A stretch of 64,000 nt of DNA, from NCBI GenBank assembly GCA_949317995.1, contig OX439050.1:5022001-5086000 (forward strand), written 5' to 3'. Of this stretch, positions 45,605 through 57,563 are shown in pieces; position 1 is the stretch's first letter, and the number at the start of each line of letters is the position of its first letter. The notes beneath the pieces were generated by a model. That model saw only the letters and a program-made list of their open reading frames with translations. It made no database searches and had not been told where the DNA came from. Origin of the DNA: Acholoe squamosa. Lineage: Eukaryota > Annelida > Polychaeta > Phyllodocida > Polynoidae. Position numbers and translations under genes: made by a program.

Positions 45605-46810
45605 CCATTTTAACCCTTTAATGCACTGGTGTCTGTTTCTATAGGGGTATACATAGGGCAGTGCATAGGGTTTATGATGCAGGCTGTCCAGGGGCTGCAC
45701 ATACTTCCCTATGATGCATTGATGCACTTTAACCCTTTATGGATGGCATGATGCATTGATACACAGTCAACCCTTTATGAATGGCATGATGCATTGATTC
45801 ACTTTAAGCCTTTATAGATAGCATGATGCATTGATGCACATTTAACCCTTTATGGATAGCATGATGCATTGATGCACATTTAACTCTTTATGATTGGCAT
45901 GATGCATTGATGCACATCTAACCCTTTATAGATAGCATGATGCATTGAGGCACATTTAACCCTTTATGGATAGCATGATGCATTGATGCACAGTTAACCC
46001 ATTATGAATGGCATGATGCATTGATGCACTTGAACCCTTTAAGAATGGCATGATACATTGATACACTTTAACCCTTTATGAATGGCATGATGCTTTGATG
46101 CACAGTTAACCTGTTAAGAATGGCATGATGCATTGATGCACGGTAAACCCTTTATGAATGACATGATGCATTGATGCACTTTAACCCTTTATGGATGGCA
46201 AGATGCATTGATGCACATTTAACCCTTTATGGATGGCAAGATGCATTGATGCACATTTAACCCTTTATCAGGCCCGTAACTAGCCCTTGTCGCGGGGTGG
46301 TTCGATTTTTGATAAGGTGGAACTCGATCAGTTAAAAAGTGGAACCTGCCAAAAATTTCATATAATATACAGCAAATATTAACTTAATTTGTATACAAAT
46401 CTGTATGGTAATGGGTCATTTCAGGCAAAATGTCCTAATTTAAAGGCTTACTCTCTAAAAACCTTAATAATTGTCCGATTCACAAGCCGCAAAAACTGAC
46501 ATGTAGCTTATCATGTGCACTTTTTGGCTAGCTAGGGTGGAACTTTTTTGGCCCATCAGGGGCCTGGGGGGGTTCGTTCGAACCGACAAACCCCCCCTAG
46601 TTACGGGCCTGTTTATGGATGGCAAGATGCAGTGATGCACAGTCAACCCTTTATGAATGGCATGATGCATTGATGTACTTTAACCCTTCTTGGATAGCAT
46701 GATGCATTGATGCACAGTTAACCCTTTATGGATTTCACAAAGCATTGATGCACATTTAACCCGTTAATGATGGCATAATGCATTGATGCACTTTAACCTT
46801 TTGAGTTAAC
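45605..46810. repeat. 38-bp satellite array, about 20 units, split by a MITE
   Basis: The unit is 'tttaaccctttatggatagc' + 'atgatgcattgatgcaca'. It joins the TTAACCCTTTA end and the GATGCATT word of the hairpin family, so it probably grew from one end of that element. A hAT-like MITE interrupts it at 46269-46611. Confidence 0.9.
46269..46611. mobile_element. CAGGCCCGTAACTAG hAT-like MITE inside the satellite
   Basis: Ends CAGGCCCGTAACTAG and CTAGTTACGGGCCTG are inverse. The satellite phrase 'ccctttatggat' is split with tttat duplicated (46264-46268 and 46612-46616). Confidence 0.9.
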
Positions 46811-46825
46811 CTGAGTTAATTTTTC

Positions 46826-47650
46826 AGCAATTAGTCAATATTTGTCAGTAATTATTCACTATTTATCAGAAATAGTCAATATATGTCAGTTATTAATGGT
46901 GTTGGAAACGAAATATCAATCTGTCCTTGTTGGCAGCTACCGATTTTGTGAATGTTCAAAGGGGAACGTTCTCTATGACATCACAGTGCCGGTATCCAAG
47001 ACTCCCAGTGACATCACAAGTAACCATGGTGGTTGGTTGCTTGGTGACTGTCAGTTGCCAGGTGCTGTCAACTAATGTGTTGACAGTCTCTGGTGCAGTT
47101 TATTTGTAAATCTGAGATGTTTACAAAAGTGAGCGGTTTCATCCAAGGGACTCATCAGGCTGCACTTGATTGCAGTGTAAATTAAAAATTAGGTAAATTT
47201 GAAATTTATTGACTGTGGGCGGTACCCTGGCCTTGGTGGGCCTAGGGAGGGGGGGGGGGTTTAATACAATTCTCTGGGTGGCACTTGGGTGGTGTCACTG
47301 TTTAGAGAAAAGACCCAAGGATCCACTAGGGGGGTAGTGGAAAAATTAAATCTCCAGTCGTCCAAAAAAAAAAGCTTATATGTTAGTTATTACTCACTCT
47401 TTGTCAGCAATTATTCAGGATATGTCAGTACTTAGTCACTAGATATCAGAAATTAGTCAACACATGTCAGTATTTACATACAATTTGTCAGCAATTAGTC
47501 AATAAATGTCAGTATTTTACTCACTTTTTGTCAGCATTCAGTCAATATATGCAAGTACCTCCTCCTATGTCGGTAATAATGCAGTATTTGTGAGCAACTA
47601 TTCAATATATGTCAGGAATTACTCACTATTTGTCAGCAATTAGTTAAAGC
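46826..47650. repeat. AT-rich minisatellite ('attagtcaatatttgtcag') with an insertion
   Basis: About 18-20-bp units at 46826-46900 and 47385-47650. The block between (46900-47384) is unrelated and ends in an A-run, so it is probably an inserted retro-fragment. Confidence 0.75.
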
Positions 47651-49590
47651 ATAGTTTAGCATAGCACATAGAACACAGTTGCCCATAGATCATTTTAGGG
47701 CAGTGCCCTATCCTTAGACATTTTATCTCATTGACTTAAACATAGCCTGTGCTTGATGTTCAAATGACAACTTATAATCTATGGTAACACCTAGGTATTT
47801 ATACATATTCACCATATCCAGTTGTCTGTCTTAAATGGTAAGACGGAGAGCCATGTCTTCTTCACCCACAGTCATATGCTTAGATTTAGCAGCATTTATT
47901 GTGAGGCTGTTGCCAGTGCACCAGTCCACCACTATATCTAGGTCCCTCTGCAGAATAGTTTGTACTTGCTCAACTGTATCGGCTTTAGTTATAAGCAATG
48001 TATCATCTGCGTAAAGTCGTAATTCACTCATAGTTTCAAGCTTCGCCATCTCATTGACATAGATGATAAACAGTAACAGACCCAGAATTGAACCCAGGGC
48101 GGCACCATATGACACATTCAAACAGTCTGAGGCAACTTTATTACAAAAAGTCCTTTGTAGCCTTCCCTGCAAGTAGCTACACAGCCAATCAACCACTCTG
48201 ACCCCTATGCCGGGGGGGGGCAATTTCTTGAGCAATATTGAGTGATCTAATGAATCAAACGCCTTTGTCAAATCAAGGTAGACTATGCCCACTTTCTTCT
48301 TGTTCACTAGATGTGCTAAGTGCATTACTTGGAACACAGTATCAATGGTCTACTTACTTTTCCTAAATCCATTTTGAGCTTTATCCAGCAAATTATTGAG
48401 GTCTAAATATCTATACAATTGGTTATGCACAAACCTTTCTAGTATTTTACCCGCTATTGGTAATAGAGAAATTGGCCTCAACTCAGACAGCGAGGTGGGG
48501 TTAACAACCTTAGGAGCCGGGGTCAGAGTGGCCTTTTTCCATGCCTCCGGGAAAACACTTGTAGCAATTGAGGTGTTTAATACATGTGTGTACTCAACCT
48601 GCAGGATCAATAAAGAGTCTCTCAATAATCTAGCAGATATCATATCAGTGCCTGAAGATTTGTGAATATCTATTTTATTGATTTCTTTGACCACCTCTGC
48701 ACAAGGTATAAAAGCAATGTTGAACGATTCGGGGGGCATGGTCTGGTGGGGTGGGGGGCAGGGGCTGCGCGAGGCAGTTCAGACGCTAGCTTTTGCCCTA
48801 TCTGAGAGAAGAAAGTATTTAAACTGGCTGCTGTCTCAGCTGGTGTCATCTGTTCACCCGTAGGGTGGAGTAAGGAGATCCATCTACTCTTAGTCCTGTT
48901 AGGAATGATATCCGAGATGACCTCCCAAAATTTCTTGGGGTCCCCTTTATACTTTTCGAGTTGCACTTTAACAAAGACTCCCTTAGCTCTCCTTACAGCA
49001 TAATTGGCTTGGTTTTTCAGGGCTTTAGCTCTATCTCTGTCCCCCTGGTCCCCAGTTCCGCAGGCTACACCAAACGCCACATCTCTTTCTTTAAACATAG
49101 CAAGCAGGTTTGCATCTAACCATGGCGGCCTCTTCTGCCTTACCTTAAAAGTTTTAATGGGATATAGCTCATTAGCAACTTCATATATCCTTGATTCGAT
49201 CCAATCCCATGCAACATTCACATCAGATTCACTCATTACATTTCCCCAATTATACTCAAACAGTTTTCTGCGTACATCATCAAAAGAATACTTTGTGTAC
49301 ACTCTACCTGTGATGGTTTCCTTTTTTTGCGCAATTTCTTTCTTTCTTTAGCAGTATATAGACAGGGATATGATCAGATATGTTAAGATATAATCCACCT
49401 GCCTCAGCAACAATTTCAGATCCAGTGAAGATTTGATCCAAGACATTTACAGAGTTATAATAAGGTCGTGTCGGCTCATCAATGCAGGCTTGCAGGAAAT
49501 ATTCTTTACATATATTATCCATGCATGTGGAGTTTAGTTCTCGCTCAGAGAGATTAATGTTGAAATCCCCTACCAATGTTATTGTAACAG
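47651..49590 (-). mobile_element. Truncated LINE (Jockey/CR1-L2 group), second copy
   Basis: Minus-strand ORF2 fragment from the end of the endonuclease into the thumb. The 5' half is missing, and the 3' end runs into the minisatellite. It is not the same family as the NADAR LINE: shared motifs differ at most residues. Confidence 0.85.
47740..49576 (-). pseudogene. LINE ORF2 fragment: endonuclease end plus reverse transcriptase
   Basis: It begins GDFNINLSERELNSTC and has SDHIPV closing the endonuclease. The reverse transcriptase then shows SSGTDMISARLL, LRPISLLPIAGKILERF, QNGFRKSK, IVYLDLTKAFDSLDH, a decayed form of the usual PQGSVLGPLLF (AALGSILGLLLFIIYVNE), and LYADDTLL. Reading is broken by frame changes near 49303, 48740 and 48345 and by an in-frame TAA near 47831, beyond which DRQLDMVNMYKYLGV continues in the same frame. 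It has more lesions than the NADAR LINE, so it is likely older. Confidence 0.85.
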
Positions 49591-50735
49591 TTTAAGTTAG
49601 AGAGAAGCCAGTCACATCAGTGGACAGAAAACAGTTTGGTGGTTCTGGGGGTATAAATTTTTTTATGATTTGATATGGAGAAGTCTATCATATTTTGATG
49701 GAAACTCAAAATTCCCTGTGGTGGAGTAAAATCACACAGGTCAGTTTTGTGCAATTTTAAGCAAAATATGCTGTTACTGTTTTACTTCTAGCACTTTTCA
49801 GCACACAGATAGATAGGAATAGATTTTAGATTCTTGTAGAAGACAAAATTACGGACATTTTGGTTGTAGTTCTAAAAGGTGAACAAATGCTTTGAAATTT
49901 AAAAAAAATGGTTAAAAATCTGAATTATTTTTTTCCAATTTGAAAATTTCAAAAACTGTTTTTCCACATTAGCGCTTTATATGATTGGGACTCTCACTGT
50001 ATTCAGTGTTAAAAAATAGATGACAAAGATGAAAATCACTATGGTTTTCAGCTTTCCTTGCAGGAAAACTCTTGAAAAAGACAAGCAGATATCATTTTCA
50101 ATAATCTTGGTGGCCAAAAGAGATCACAAATCATTTTTTCTGTAATTCCAATTAACATTTTCTTATTCTATGTACTGGGTAATTAGTTCAGGGTATCAGG
50201 AGCAGTGAACCATTATCAAATCATCTTATCATCTTACATCTGACACAAGGGTCTTCTGTCAAGAAAGAGAGAATGGTAAACATTCTCCAATCTGTTGTGG
50301 ACTATCTGAATAGATGACAGCAGTGGCTTTCTAGAAGTATACATAGAAAAGGGGTGGGCATGGGTATGACACAAACAGGACTGATGCATGTCCCTTGAGC
50401 TGAGAGGTGTCAGCAAAGTTCTCGGTGGTAAAAAGGTCACCTACTATAATCTGATCAGAACCTCCAGTTTCTAACCCTTAGTTTCACTTTTGAAATCGAT
50501 GCTGTTGCAATTGATATCCATCACACCTACTAAATCAATGTTAAAAATGAGATCAGAATGAAATTGAAACACTAGAAAAATCTCAAAAAGTTTGTCTTTG
50601 TATGTGCAAATTTTGAAAAAGACAGCTGCAAGTGCCTCAATCAATACAGTTAGTCAGGAATAGGTCGCATGATATAGCTGGCTAAGACATCCCATATTTC
50701 CCTGTGTATAAGCCCGTACGGGCTTGTAAACACAC
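49591..50735. other. No gene recognised
   Basis: AT-rich, low-repeat sequence. No motif or splice structure that I can support. Confidence 0.35.
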
Positions 50736-50957
50736 TACCGTAAATCCCCGGTCATAAGCCGTTTTTTTTTTTCTATTTTGGGCCCAAACCAGCTTCTAAT
50801 TTTTTCCCAAACTCCCCCCGGCTTATGACCGGTTTTTTTTTACTATAGAATAAAGAGAAAATGGGGAAAATTTGACACCAAAACCGGCTTTTATGATTTC
50901 CCTGAACTCACCCCCCGGCTTATGACCGGGGCCGGCTTATGACCGGGGATTTATGGT
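50736..50957. mobile_element. TA-flanked MITE, CATAAGCCG subtype
   Basis: Starts TA|CCGTAAATCCCCGGTCAT and ends ATGACCGGGGATTTATGG|TA. It has the same TACCGTAAA entry and the TATAG core, but 'ggtcataagccg' replaces the GTATAAGGCGC words. Confidence 0.8.
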
Positions 50958-51549
50958 AAGTGGCAAATTTACCAGGGTTATAAACAGGGCAGGCTTATAC
51001 ACAGGGCAGGCTTACATTTCTCTACATGAAATAATGAGGGAGTGGTAAACAGTTAGCTCAAGACTTATCTATGGTTTGTACATCATTATTTAGACATTTT
51101 CTATAACCCTTTATCTTTCTTTGCAACAAATAAAGGGGTAGGGGAAATTGATATAGCTGAAAAAATATATAAATACCATATGTTGAAGTATCCAAAATGC
51201 TTTATCATTGAGCACAGAGGCCATACACATGGAAATATAGTACCCACTTAAACTGCATCAGTAGTGGCCCATGCTAGCGCCCCCTATAGAGGAGCCTTCA
51301 AAATAGGTACTATTACAGATGTCAATCAATCAATGCCAGGGTATCCACATTTCAATTTTTCAAAAGATTGCAACCATTTTGAAATAGGCTTTGCATTTAT
51401 GTGAAATGAAAGCTGGCCAACAGCTGATAGCTTTTACGACATTCTACAATGGCCACCCCATTTTTAACACATAATTGGAATGGTTTGAATTCAGGTAGAA
51501 TACACTTTAGCTGGCGCACATCTTGCTGCGTGTTAGGGTCAGCATTAGG
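50958..51549. other. No gene recognised
   Basis: Two 'cagggcaggcttata' words near 50985-51010; otherwise unassigned. Confidence 0.35.
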
Positions 51550-51730
51550 GTAGCTAAAGGGGATTGCAGACGCGCCCGACTGGGTCTGCTGATCGTGACG
51601 TCGGGGACATCTGCGGGAGACGTCCGATCCAGTTGGTCAATATCAAACATGTTTGATATTGACCGACTGGATCGGATCGGTACTCTCTAGTAACCGATCG
51701 AGTCTGGCCCGTCTGTGGCCGCCTTAAAGG
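51550..51730. repeat. Foldback element with a long perfect-like hairpin
   Basis: Centre 'caatatcaaacatgtttgat' + 'attg' (about 51640-51663) extends outward through 'ccgatccagttgg' and its inverse. The outer parts 'gcagacgcgcccgact' and 'agtctggcccgtctg' are also near inverse. Confidence 0.8.
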
Positions 51731-51879
51731 GTTCACTTCAGCGCCTGCTAAAGTGCATTAGTCCCTCAAATTCTCCTAATATGACAGGAATGAAGAGACC
51801 TGATGTACATAGACTTTGTTGAACATGGTTAAATGTATAAGGTAATGTGATGGGAATCATTTCCTTTCAATAAGTTCTA

Positions 51880-52020
51880 AGGGGGGGGGGTCAACCCATT
51901 CCTAAGGGAGGGCCACTTTTTTTCAACCTATTCCCAGGGGGGGGTAATTTTTTTTTGACGTATTCGTTCTGCCAGATTGGCACCCCCCTCCCCGCCATAA
52001 ATAATGAACGCTCCCTAACA
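51880..52020. mobile_element. G-tract foldback element, short copy
   Basis: G runs at the left and 'ataaataatgaacgctccct' at the right. Confidence 0.55.
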
Positions 52021-52920
52021 GTGTCCCATACTATCAGTGGGGGCTGGGAAGGTCACTGAGTTTGAGGTATAAACATCCTAGTCTTGACCAATAAGGTGGG
52101 TTGATATGTAAACAGTAAAGTAATGCGTTATTGTGGTTGTTTGTACCTCTCATAGTTTCATATACTTAACTTAAGTTAACTGAATAATTGCTGTAGCCTC
52201 AAAGGTGTCCCAGTTATCAAAATCCTTGATACAAGTTGGCCATCTATATATGGACTGTGTGCCGTGCTGTGGTGCATATTTATTTGCATTTCTCACCACT
52301 TTGGGCAGATTGAGACACCTGATTCACACCAGTAGTGACCTCTAGGTATGGGGGTTGAACTTGTTTGCCCATTGCTAACCACCCTATCTCACAGTCAGTG
52401 AAGGGTGAAGGCAGTACTAGTCTAGTCTGAGGTAGTACTACCTCCCCCTGTAGCTGTGTAGGGGAGGGGGTAAGGGTAGCTGGATCTCAGCTCCACAGAG
52501 TGAAACCACAACAAAATGACAGCGGATAAGCTGTGACCAGGGAACATTCTGCAAATGGAAATGCAGCAGAGTTTCATTCCACTGACAGACAACAATGTAA
52601 GTGAATTTACAAAGTCAAGTGTCTATACTTGAACATAGGACATTGCTTTAACCTCCTAGTTCCCCATACTGCCTGAAACGATGACTTGTTTTTTTTTTCA
52701 ACCCCACCTGGAATGAGTGGGATCTGTTACTAGCTAAGTCATACCCACTAGACTTGGCTGGCCTGCTAGCTAGCCCCAACCAGTCCTGTATGCCGCTCGT
52801 GAGCCCTGTAGGCTGTATTCCAGTCTCCACGAGCCCGCCTCCACTCCAGTCTCTGGCAGCTTGACGACAACTGAACTGGAACGCTGCTGACAAGTGCTGA
52901 AAGCTGCCACCATGATTCAG
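52021..52920. other. No gene recognised
   Basis: Unassigned. Confidence 0.35.
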
Positions 52921-52939
52921 CCACACTCTGGGTTGTTGA

Positions 52940-53375
52940 CCGAGAATGTGGGAGGGGGGGCGTAAAAACTTTTGACCTGTCCTGAGGGGGGTGGCATTAG
53001 GGAGTGGTCATTATTCATCAACATGGGGGGTGGTGGGTTTTGCGCACGGATGCACGAAAAAATGTCCCCACCCCCCTCCTCGACGGCAGTCAAAATTTTT
53101 TCCATCCCCTCTTTGATCTTTAGTAGCGCACAGGCTTTTTGCTAAAAAGAGGGTAAATTTTTTTAGCCCCCCCCCTCAAGAGGGTTCAGAATTTTTTTAG
53201 GCCCCCCCCCTCCAGAGAGGTCTGAAATTTTTATGCTCCCCTCAAACCCACCACCCATCTTTTGACACACCTTGAGGGGGCGCAAAAAATTGAGCATCAC
53301 CAAAAAATATGCCTGTGTGTGACTATAAATCAAAGAGGGGCTTAAAATGGCAGGGACAAAAAACTTATGCATCAG
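52940..53375. mobile_element. G-tract foldback element fragments
   Basis: 'tagggagtggtcattattca' at 52992 marks one left end; C-rich and 'tttttagccccccccc' words follow. At least two copies are mixed here. Confidence 0.55.
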
Positions 53376-53629
53376 GATCTGGCAAACTTAGTCGGTATGA
53401 TCCCAACACTGGCAGGGCACCAGAGGCAGAGAAGGGCCCATGTTAAATTGACTTACCATGTCATGCTGCATGTGAATTCATAGTTAATCTATGCAAAAAT
53501 AAGCCTAAATCAAGGCTTATTATTTATTTACCTTAATCTCAAATTTGCTACTGTCTTGAAATAAAAACTAGAAAATTGAGTCATATCTTGTATCACTTAG
53601 CAAATCATTTTGTTCTTTGTCCCAAACAG

Positions 53630-56117
53630 AATGCCGCTGTCAAGGATTAAGTTACCCGCTGACGATGCACGCCTTATAACCTACGAGGACACTGTCTACA
53701 AACTCAAACTGACCTACAACCGAGACAATGCCAGCGCCTTCCTTCCCTGCTCAGGATCACAACTTAACCATCAAGTCGAACAAATCCTACGGGCGGTTAT
53801 CTACGCGAACCCATCAGAACTAATGAAAATAAAAACGAAACATTTCTATGCAGATTGTTCATTTTCTGAATGGCAGGCCCTTAGGCTGATTGCCTTTAAA
53901 AAGGACAATATTAGACTTAACGCACATCCTCAGGTAATCTCGATAAAACTTACCCCACACGGTCTTCACAATGAGCTGACTGGCAGTAGTAATGAACGCT
54001 TGGCCAAACGACACAAATCAGATGAAGGATCGACTAGTAGGAAGAGCTCACCACCACGAGCACACGAGTCATCCAGTATAGCTCAGGCTGATGAACAGAC
54101 ACATAGTAGACGACGGACAGATAGAGATAGGTCAGAACGACGGGTACATTTGGCTGAGTCTGAACATCGCACAACTACGCACCAAGTGGAAGAAAATGTA
54201 GGGAGGAAAAAGAAGTGAGCATATATCTTTCTGTCATTATTTTAAATAATTGAGTGATAAATGTCCAAAATTCCTTGTCCATCATTTTAATATGGACGAA
54301 ACTGATCTATATAGATTTAGTCAAAAATACATTAGAATTTGACAAATTCATAGGAAATACCCTGTGAGAATAGCCATCTACATGAATGAAAAAGACTGTA
54401 TATCACACATCATATCCGCAATACCTTGATTAAAAATAAGCATAATTGTATTTGTTTCATCATAATTCAAGGGCACACCGGCCACCGTTACAGTTTGTCG
54501 AGGCCCCCCAGCGGCTGTTACGGGTGGATATGGGAGACAGGTTAAGTGAAGACCAACTGCAGAACCACTGTGACACTGGTAGTGGTGACCACGTGAGTAG
54601 ACCCAGGAAATCTCCAAGGTAACTACAACATGTATTAATTTCTATATACCGTAAATCATTGCGTATAGGATGCGGCTTATACACAAGAATAAACCCAGAT
54701 GTGTCCTAAACGATTTATCAAAACTCAGGGTGTGCCTATAGGTGAGGTTTTTATACTATAAAACCCTGCTAAACTACCTAAAATTAAGGCCCATCTTCAC
54801 CTGATAGCATTCCCCTAAACTCAGGGTGGGTCTTATATGGGAGGAGCGTCCTATACGCGAGACTTTACGGTAAATACCATAAACTCTCGCATATAAGGTG
54901 CTCCTCATATGCATCCTGTGTTTGGCTAAAACCTATAGGTTGCACCTAGAGACATATTTTGGTCATTTTAGTGTAAAATCCCTGCATATAAGATGCAGCT
55001 GGCGTATAAGCTGCGTCTTATTCGCGAGCATTTACGATACCTACATTCTTAACTTGATAAGTTCAAAATTACATAATTAATTTGTGTATCTATAACACCT
55101 ATGGTGTTCTATGATTTTGAGATGCATATGGGAATGTTTTTTGAAATTTTTGTCTTTCCCCGAAAGAGGCTACTAGAAAAATATTTGATCGAAGAATATT
55201 ATGCTATAGTGAAATGTCGCTATGAAAAATTAATCGTAAACATGTTAAGGGGGGCTGATGGGTTTTTAGGGGGTCAACATTTTTTCAACCCCTATGAGAG
55301 GGGTCAAAATGATTTCATCTGTTTTCAGTGAAAAAGCCTACGTGTTACTTCAGGTTAAAAGAGCACGTTTGTGCACATTTTTTTTTTCCTTTGGGGGATC
55401 AAAAAAATTTCCAACACCCCCCCCCCCATTGTTAAAAAATTATCACTCACTTAGATATATTGAATTAACGCCAACACCATTCTGAATATATTATTCATTA
55501 TCGATACTATATTTTTGTTTCAAACTTTCAGTAGGTTGTGAAGTAAGTAGATTTGAGTTGTATGTATAATAATGTACATAATGTGGGATGCATGAGACAC
55601 CTGGTGTTATAAATTAGAACTAATCAATGTTTATACAATACATATTTGCTAGGCATTTTCACGCCTGAGAATTTCATTCACAATGATACATTATGATATA
55701 TCTAAACGATACCGCTTGCTTCTAAAATTGAGTAAAAAATAAGTGAGCTCTCAGCTTATCTATGATACTAATGATGCACTCCTATATCTACCGTAATCTC
55801 CTGCGTATAAGGCGCAGCCCGCGTATAAGGCGCACCCCCAACTAAGGGAGGCCTGTCCCACGTATAAGGCGCACCCCTAAGGCCAGATTTTTGTTAATTT
55901 AGTACTGTTCTATAGTAAAAATAACCCCCCTATAAGGCGCACCCCAAACTCAAGGCAATGTCCCTCCCATGTATAAGACTCAGCAGCATTTTGTTTGGCG
56001 TATAAGACGTGCCTTATACGCGGGAGATTACGGTAAGTCAGGTTAAATGGTTACTTTGTGCCATATGGTTAAGACTAGGCAGTACTTTCTACATTGAAAT
56101 TTGTAGCTTTTGCTCAG

Positions 56118-56152
<35 letters not shown>

Positions 56153-57563
56153 TTCAATTGAATTGCAGTCACCTTCATTTGGGCATCCACTCTGCTCTGT
56201 CATTTAATATCATCAGTATCTTGCAAACTTTTTCCATATGATGTTCATCCGTCAAGGGTCGATAAGTTATTAATGCAAAGATACACCATGCCCAGTGGTT
56301 TCTCCAATCTATTGATGCAGCCCTGGCGAGTTACTCACAAGGGCTACATTCAGGCATCATGTCCATTGGTCATCATGATGCGTGAATGCAGCCCTGGCGA
56401 GTTACTCACAAGGGCTACATTCAGGCATCATGTCCATTGGTCATCATGATGCGTGGATGCAGCCCTGGCGAGTAACTCACAAGAGCTACATTCATGTATC
56501 ATGTCCATTGGTCATCATGATATATGAATCCAGCCCTGGCGAGTAACTCATAAGAGCTACATTCATGTATCATGTCCATTGGTCATCATGATGCGTGAAT
56601 GCAGCCCTGGCGAGTTACTCACAAGGGCTATATTCATGCATCATGTCCATTGGTCATCATGATGCGTGGATGCAGCCCTGGCGAGTTACTCACAAGGGCT
56701 ATATTCATGCATCATGTCCATTGGTCATCATGATGCGTGAATGCAGCCCTGGCGAGTTACTCACAAGAGCTATATTCATGCATCATGTCCATTGGTCATC
56801 ATGATGCGTGAATGCAGCCCTGGCGAGTTACTCACAAGGGCTATATTCATGCATCATGTCCATTGGTCATCATGATGCGTGAATGCAGCCCTGGCGAGTT
56901 ACTCACAAGGGCTATATTCATGCATCATGCCCATTGGTCATCATGATGCGTGAATGCAGCCCTGGCGAGTTACTCACAAGGGCTATATTCATGCATCATG
57001 TCAACACGGTTTGATACACTCCCGGAGGATGAGCATGGTGCTGGCAATTTGGGGCCATCCAGAAATGACGTCATACTGAAGGGGGAGGGGTCAGGCCCCA
57101 CATGACAGGAATAATTCTCCATATACCTTCAGGATTGTAAAATTGGCAAAAAAAAAAACATGACGAGGCGTGAAAAATGGTCAAATTTGGCATGACATCA
57201 TTTATGGATGGCCCCTTCTGCGTGCCAGCGCTTCATCGATGCATAATGCACAAATTGATGCATCCTGGCCTATAAATTGCTATTGATAATATGTACATAT
57301 AAAACATGTTCCTCAGGTTAGCTCAGGCAGAGCTGGGTCCAAGTGGTGACGCTGTACAAGTTGTCCTGCGAAAGTCTCCGCGTCTTTCAATGAACAGACA
57401 GACGCGGACCAGTCCTCATACATCTCAGAGTGAACTCAGTGCCACTGGTAGCCACTCAATGATGACACGGCACAAGCAGCAAAGCCCCAGGCGAGAAGCC
57501 AAACCAAGACGCAGGTCAAGCCTCGGCAAAATGATTGAATCATTTCTAGACCACTTCTGGTAG
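53630..57563 (+). CDS. MAJIN: MAJIN-like membrane-anchored junction protein (spliced)
   Basis: MAJIN, with TERB1 and TERB2, fixes telomeres to the inner nuclear membrane in meiotic prophase. Coding exons: 53631-54214, probably 54541-54618, and 57317-57563, giving about 300 residues. The first exon holds the whole N-terminal domain. Against vertebrate MAJIN I see matching order: a PAD..RLITYEDTVYKLKLTYN strand like P.TRFLHAGPNVYKFKIRYG, a helix with VEQILRAVI, then TKHFYADCSFSEWQ where vertebrates have TEHFIVFPYKSKWE, and a final HPQVISIKL strand. A long basic, Ser-rich tail (RRRTDRDRSERR) suits the DNA-binding linker. The C-terminus shows no clear membrane helix. The start at 53631 directly follows a strong acceptor (tctttgtcccaaacag|A), so a 5' noncoding exon lies upstream. 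Family assignment is by eye only. Confidence 0.55.
53631..54214 (+). CDS. MAJIN: MAJIN-like exon A (N-terminal domain and basic tail)
   Basis: 194 codons plus 2 bases, starting MPLSRIKLPADD. The donor is AAGAA|GTGAGC at 54215. An ORF reading extends 7 codons upstream of the Met, but these lie in the intron. Confidence 0.6.
54541..54618 (+). CDS. MAJIN: MAJIN-like exon B (optional)
   Basis: 26 codons in phase with both neighbours (LSEDQLQNHCDTGSGDHVSR...). Donor CCAAG|GTAACT is fair; the acceptor GAGACAG|G has a poor pyrimidine tract. Exon A can also join exon C directly in frame, so this exon may be skipped or false. Confidence 0.3.
54647..55039. mobile_element. Two TA-flanked MITE relatives in the MAJIN-like intron
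   Basis: 54647-54872 starts 'taccgtaaatcattgcgtat' and ends 'gcgagactttacggta'. 54875-55039 starts 'taccataaactctcgcatat' and ends 'gcgagcatttacgata'. They lie two bases apart. Confidence 0.7.
55246..55450. mobile_element. G-tract foldback element in the intron
   Basis: 'aggggggctgatgggttttt' at the left and 'ccccccccattgttaaaaaa' with 'ttatcactcac' at the right. Confidence 0.55.
55789..56035. mobile_element. TA-flanked MITE in the MAJIN-like intron
   Basis: Both ends intact; copy-1 orientation. Confidence 0.85.
56117..56147. repeat. Poly-T run of about 29
   Basis: Uninterrupted T run, likely the A-tail of a minus-strand retro-insertion. Confidence 0.7.
56240..57010. repeat. 71-bp hairpin satellite, about 10 units
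   Basis: Each unit reads 'gatgcgtgaatgcagccctg' 'gcgagttactcacaagggct' then 'attcatgcatcatgtccatt' 'ggtcatcat'. The array follows 'gtcaagggtcgataagttat' and lies in the MAJIN-like intron. Confidence 0.95.
57317..57563 (+). CDS. MAJIN: MAJIN-like last exon
   Basis: Acceptor gttcctcag|G; the first base completes the split codon from the previous exon. The peptide LAQAELGPSGDAV...PRRRSSLGKMIESFLDHFW is Arg/Ser-rich with a short hydrophobic end. TAG stop at 57561. Confidence 0.5.

Noticed and set aside
55101-55331. 76-residue ORF in the MAJIN-like intron
   Set aside because: No acceptor in phase, no family, and it runs into a G-tract repeat.
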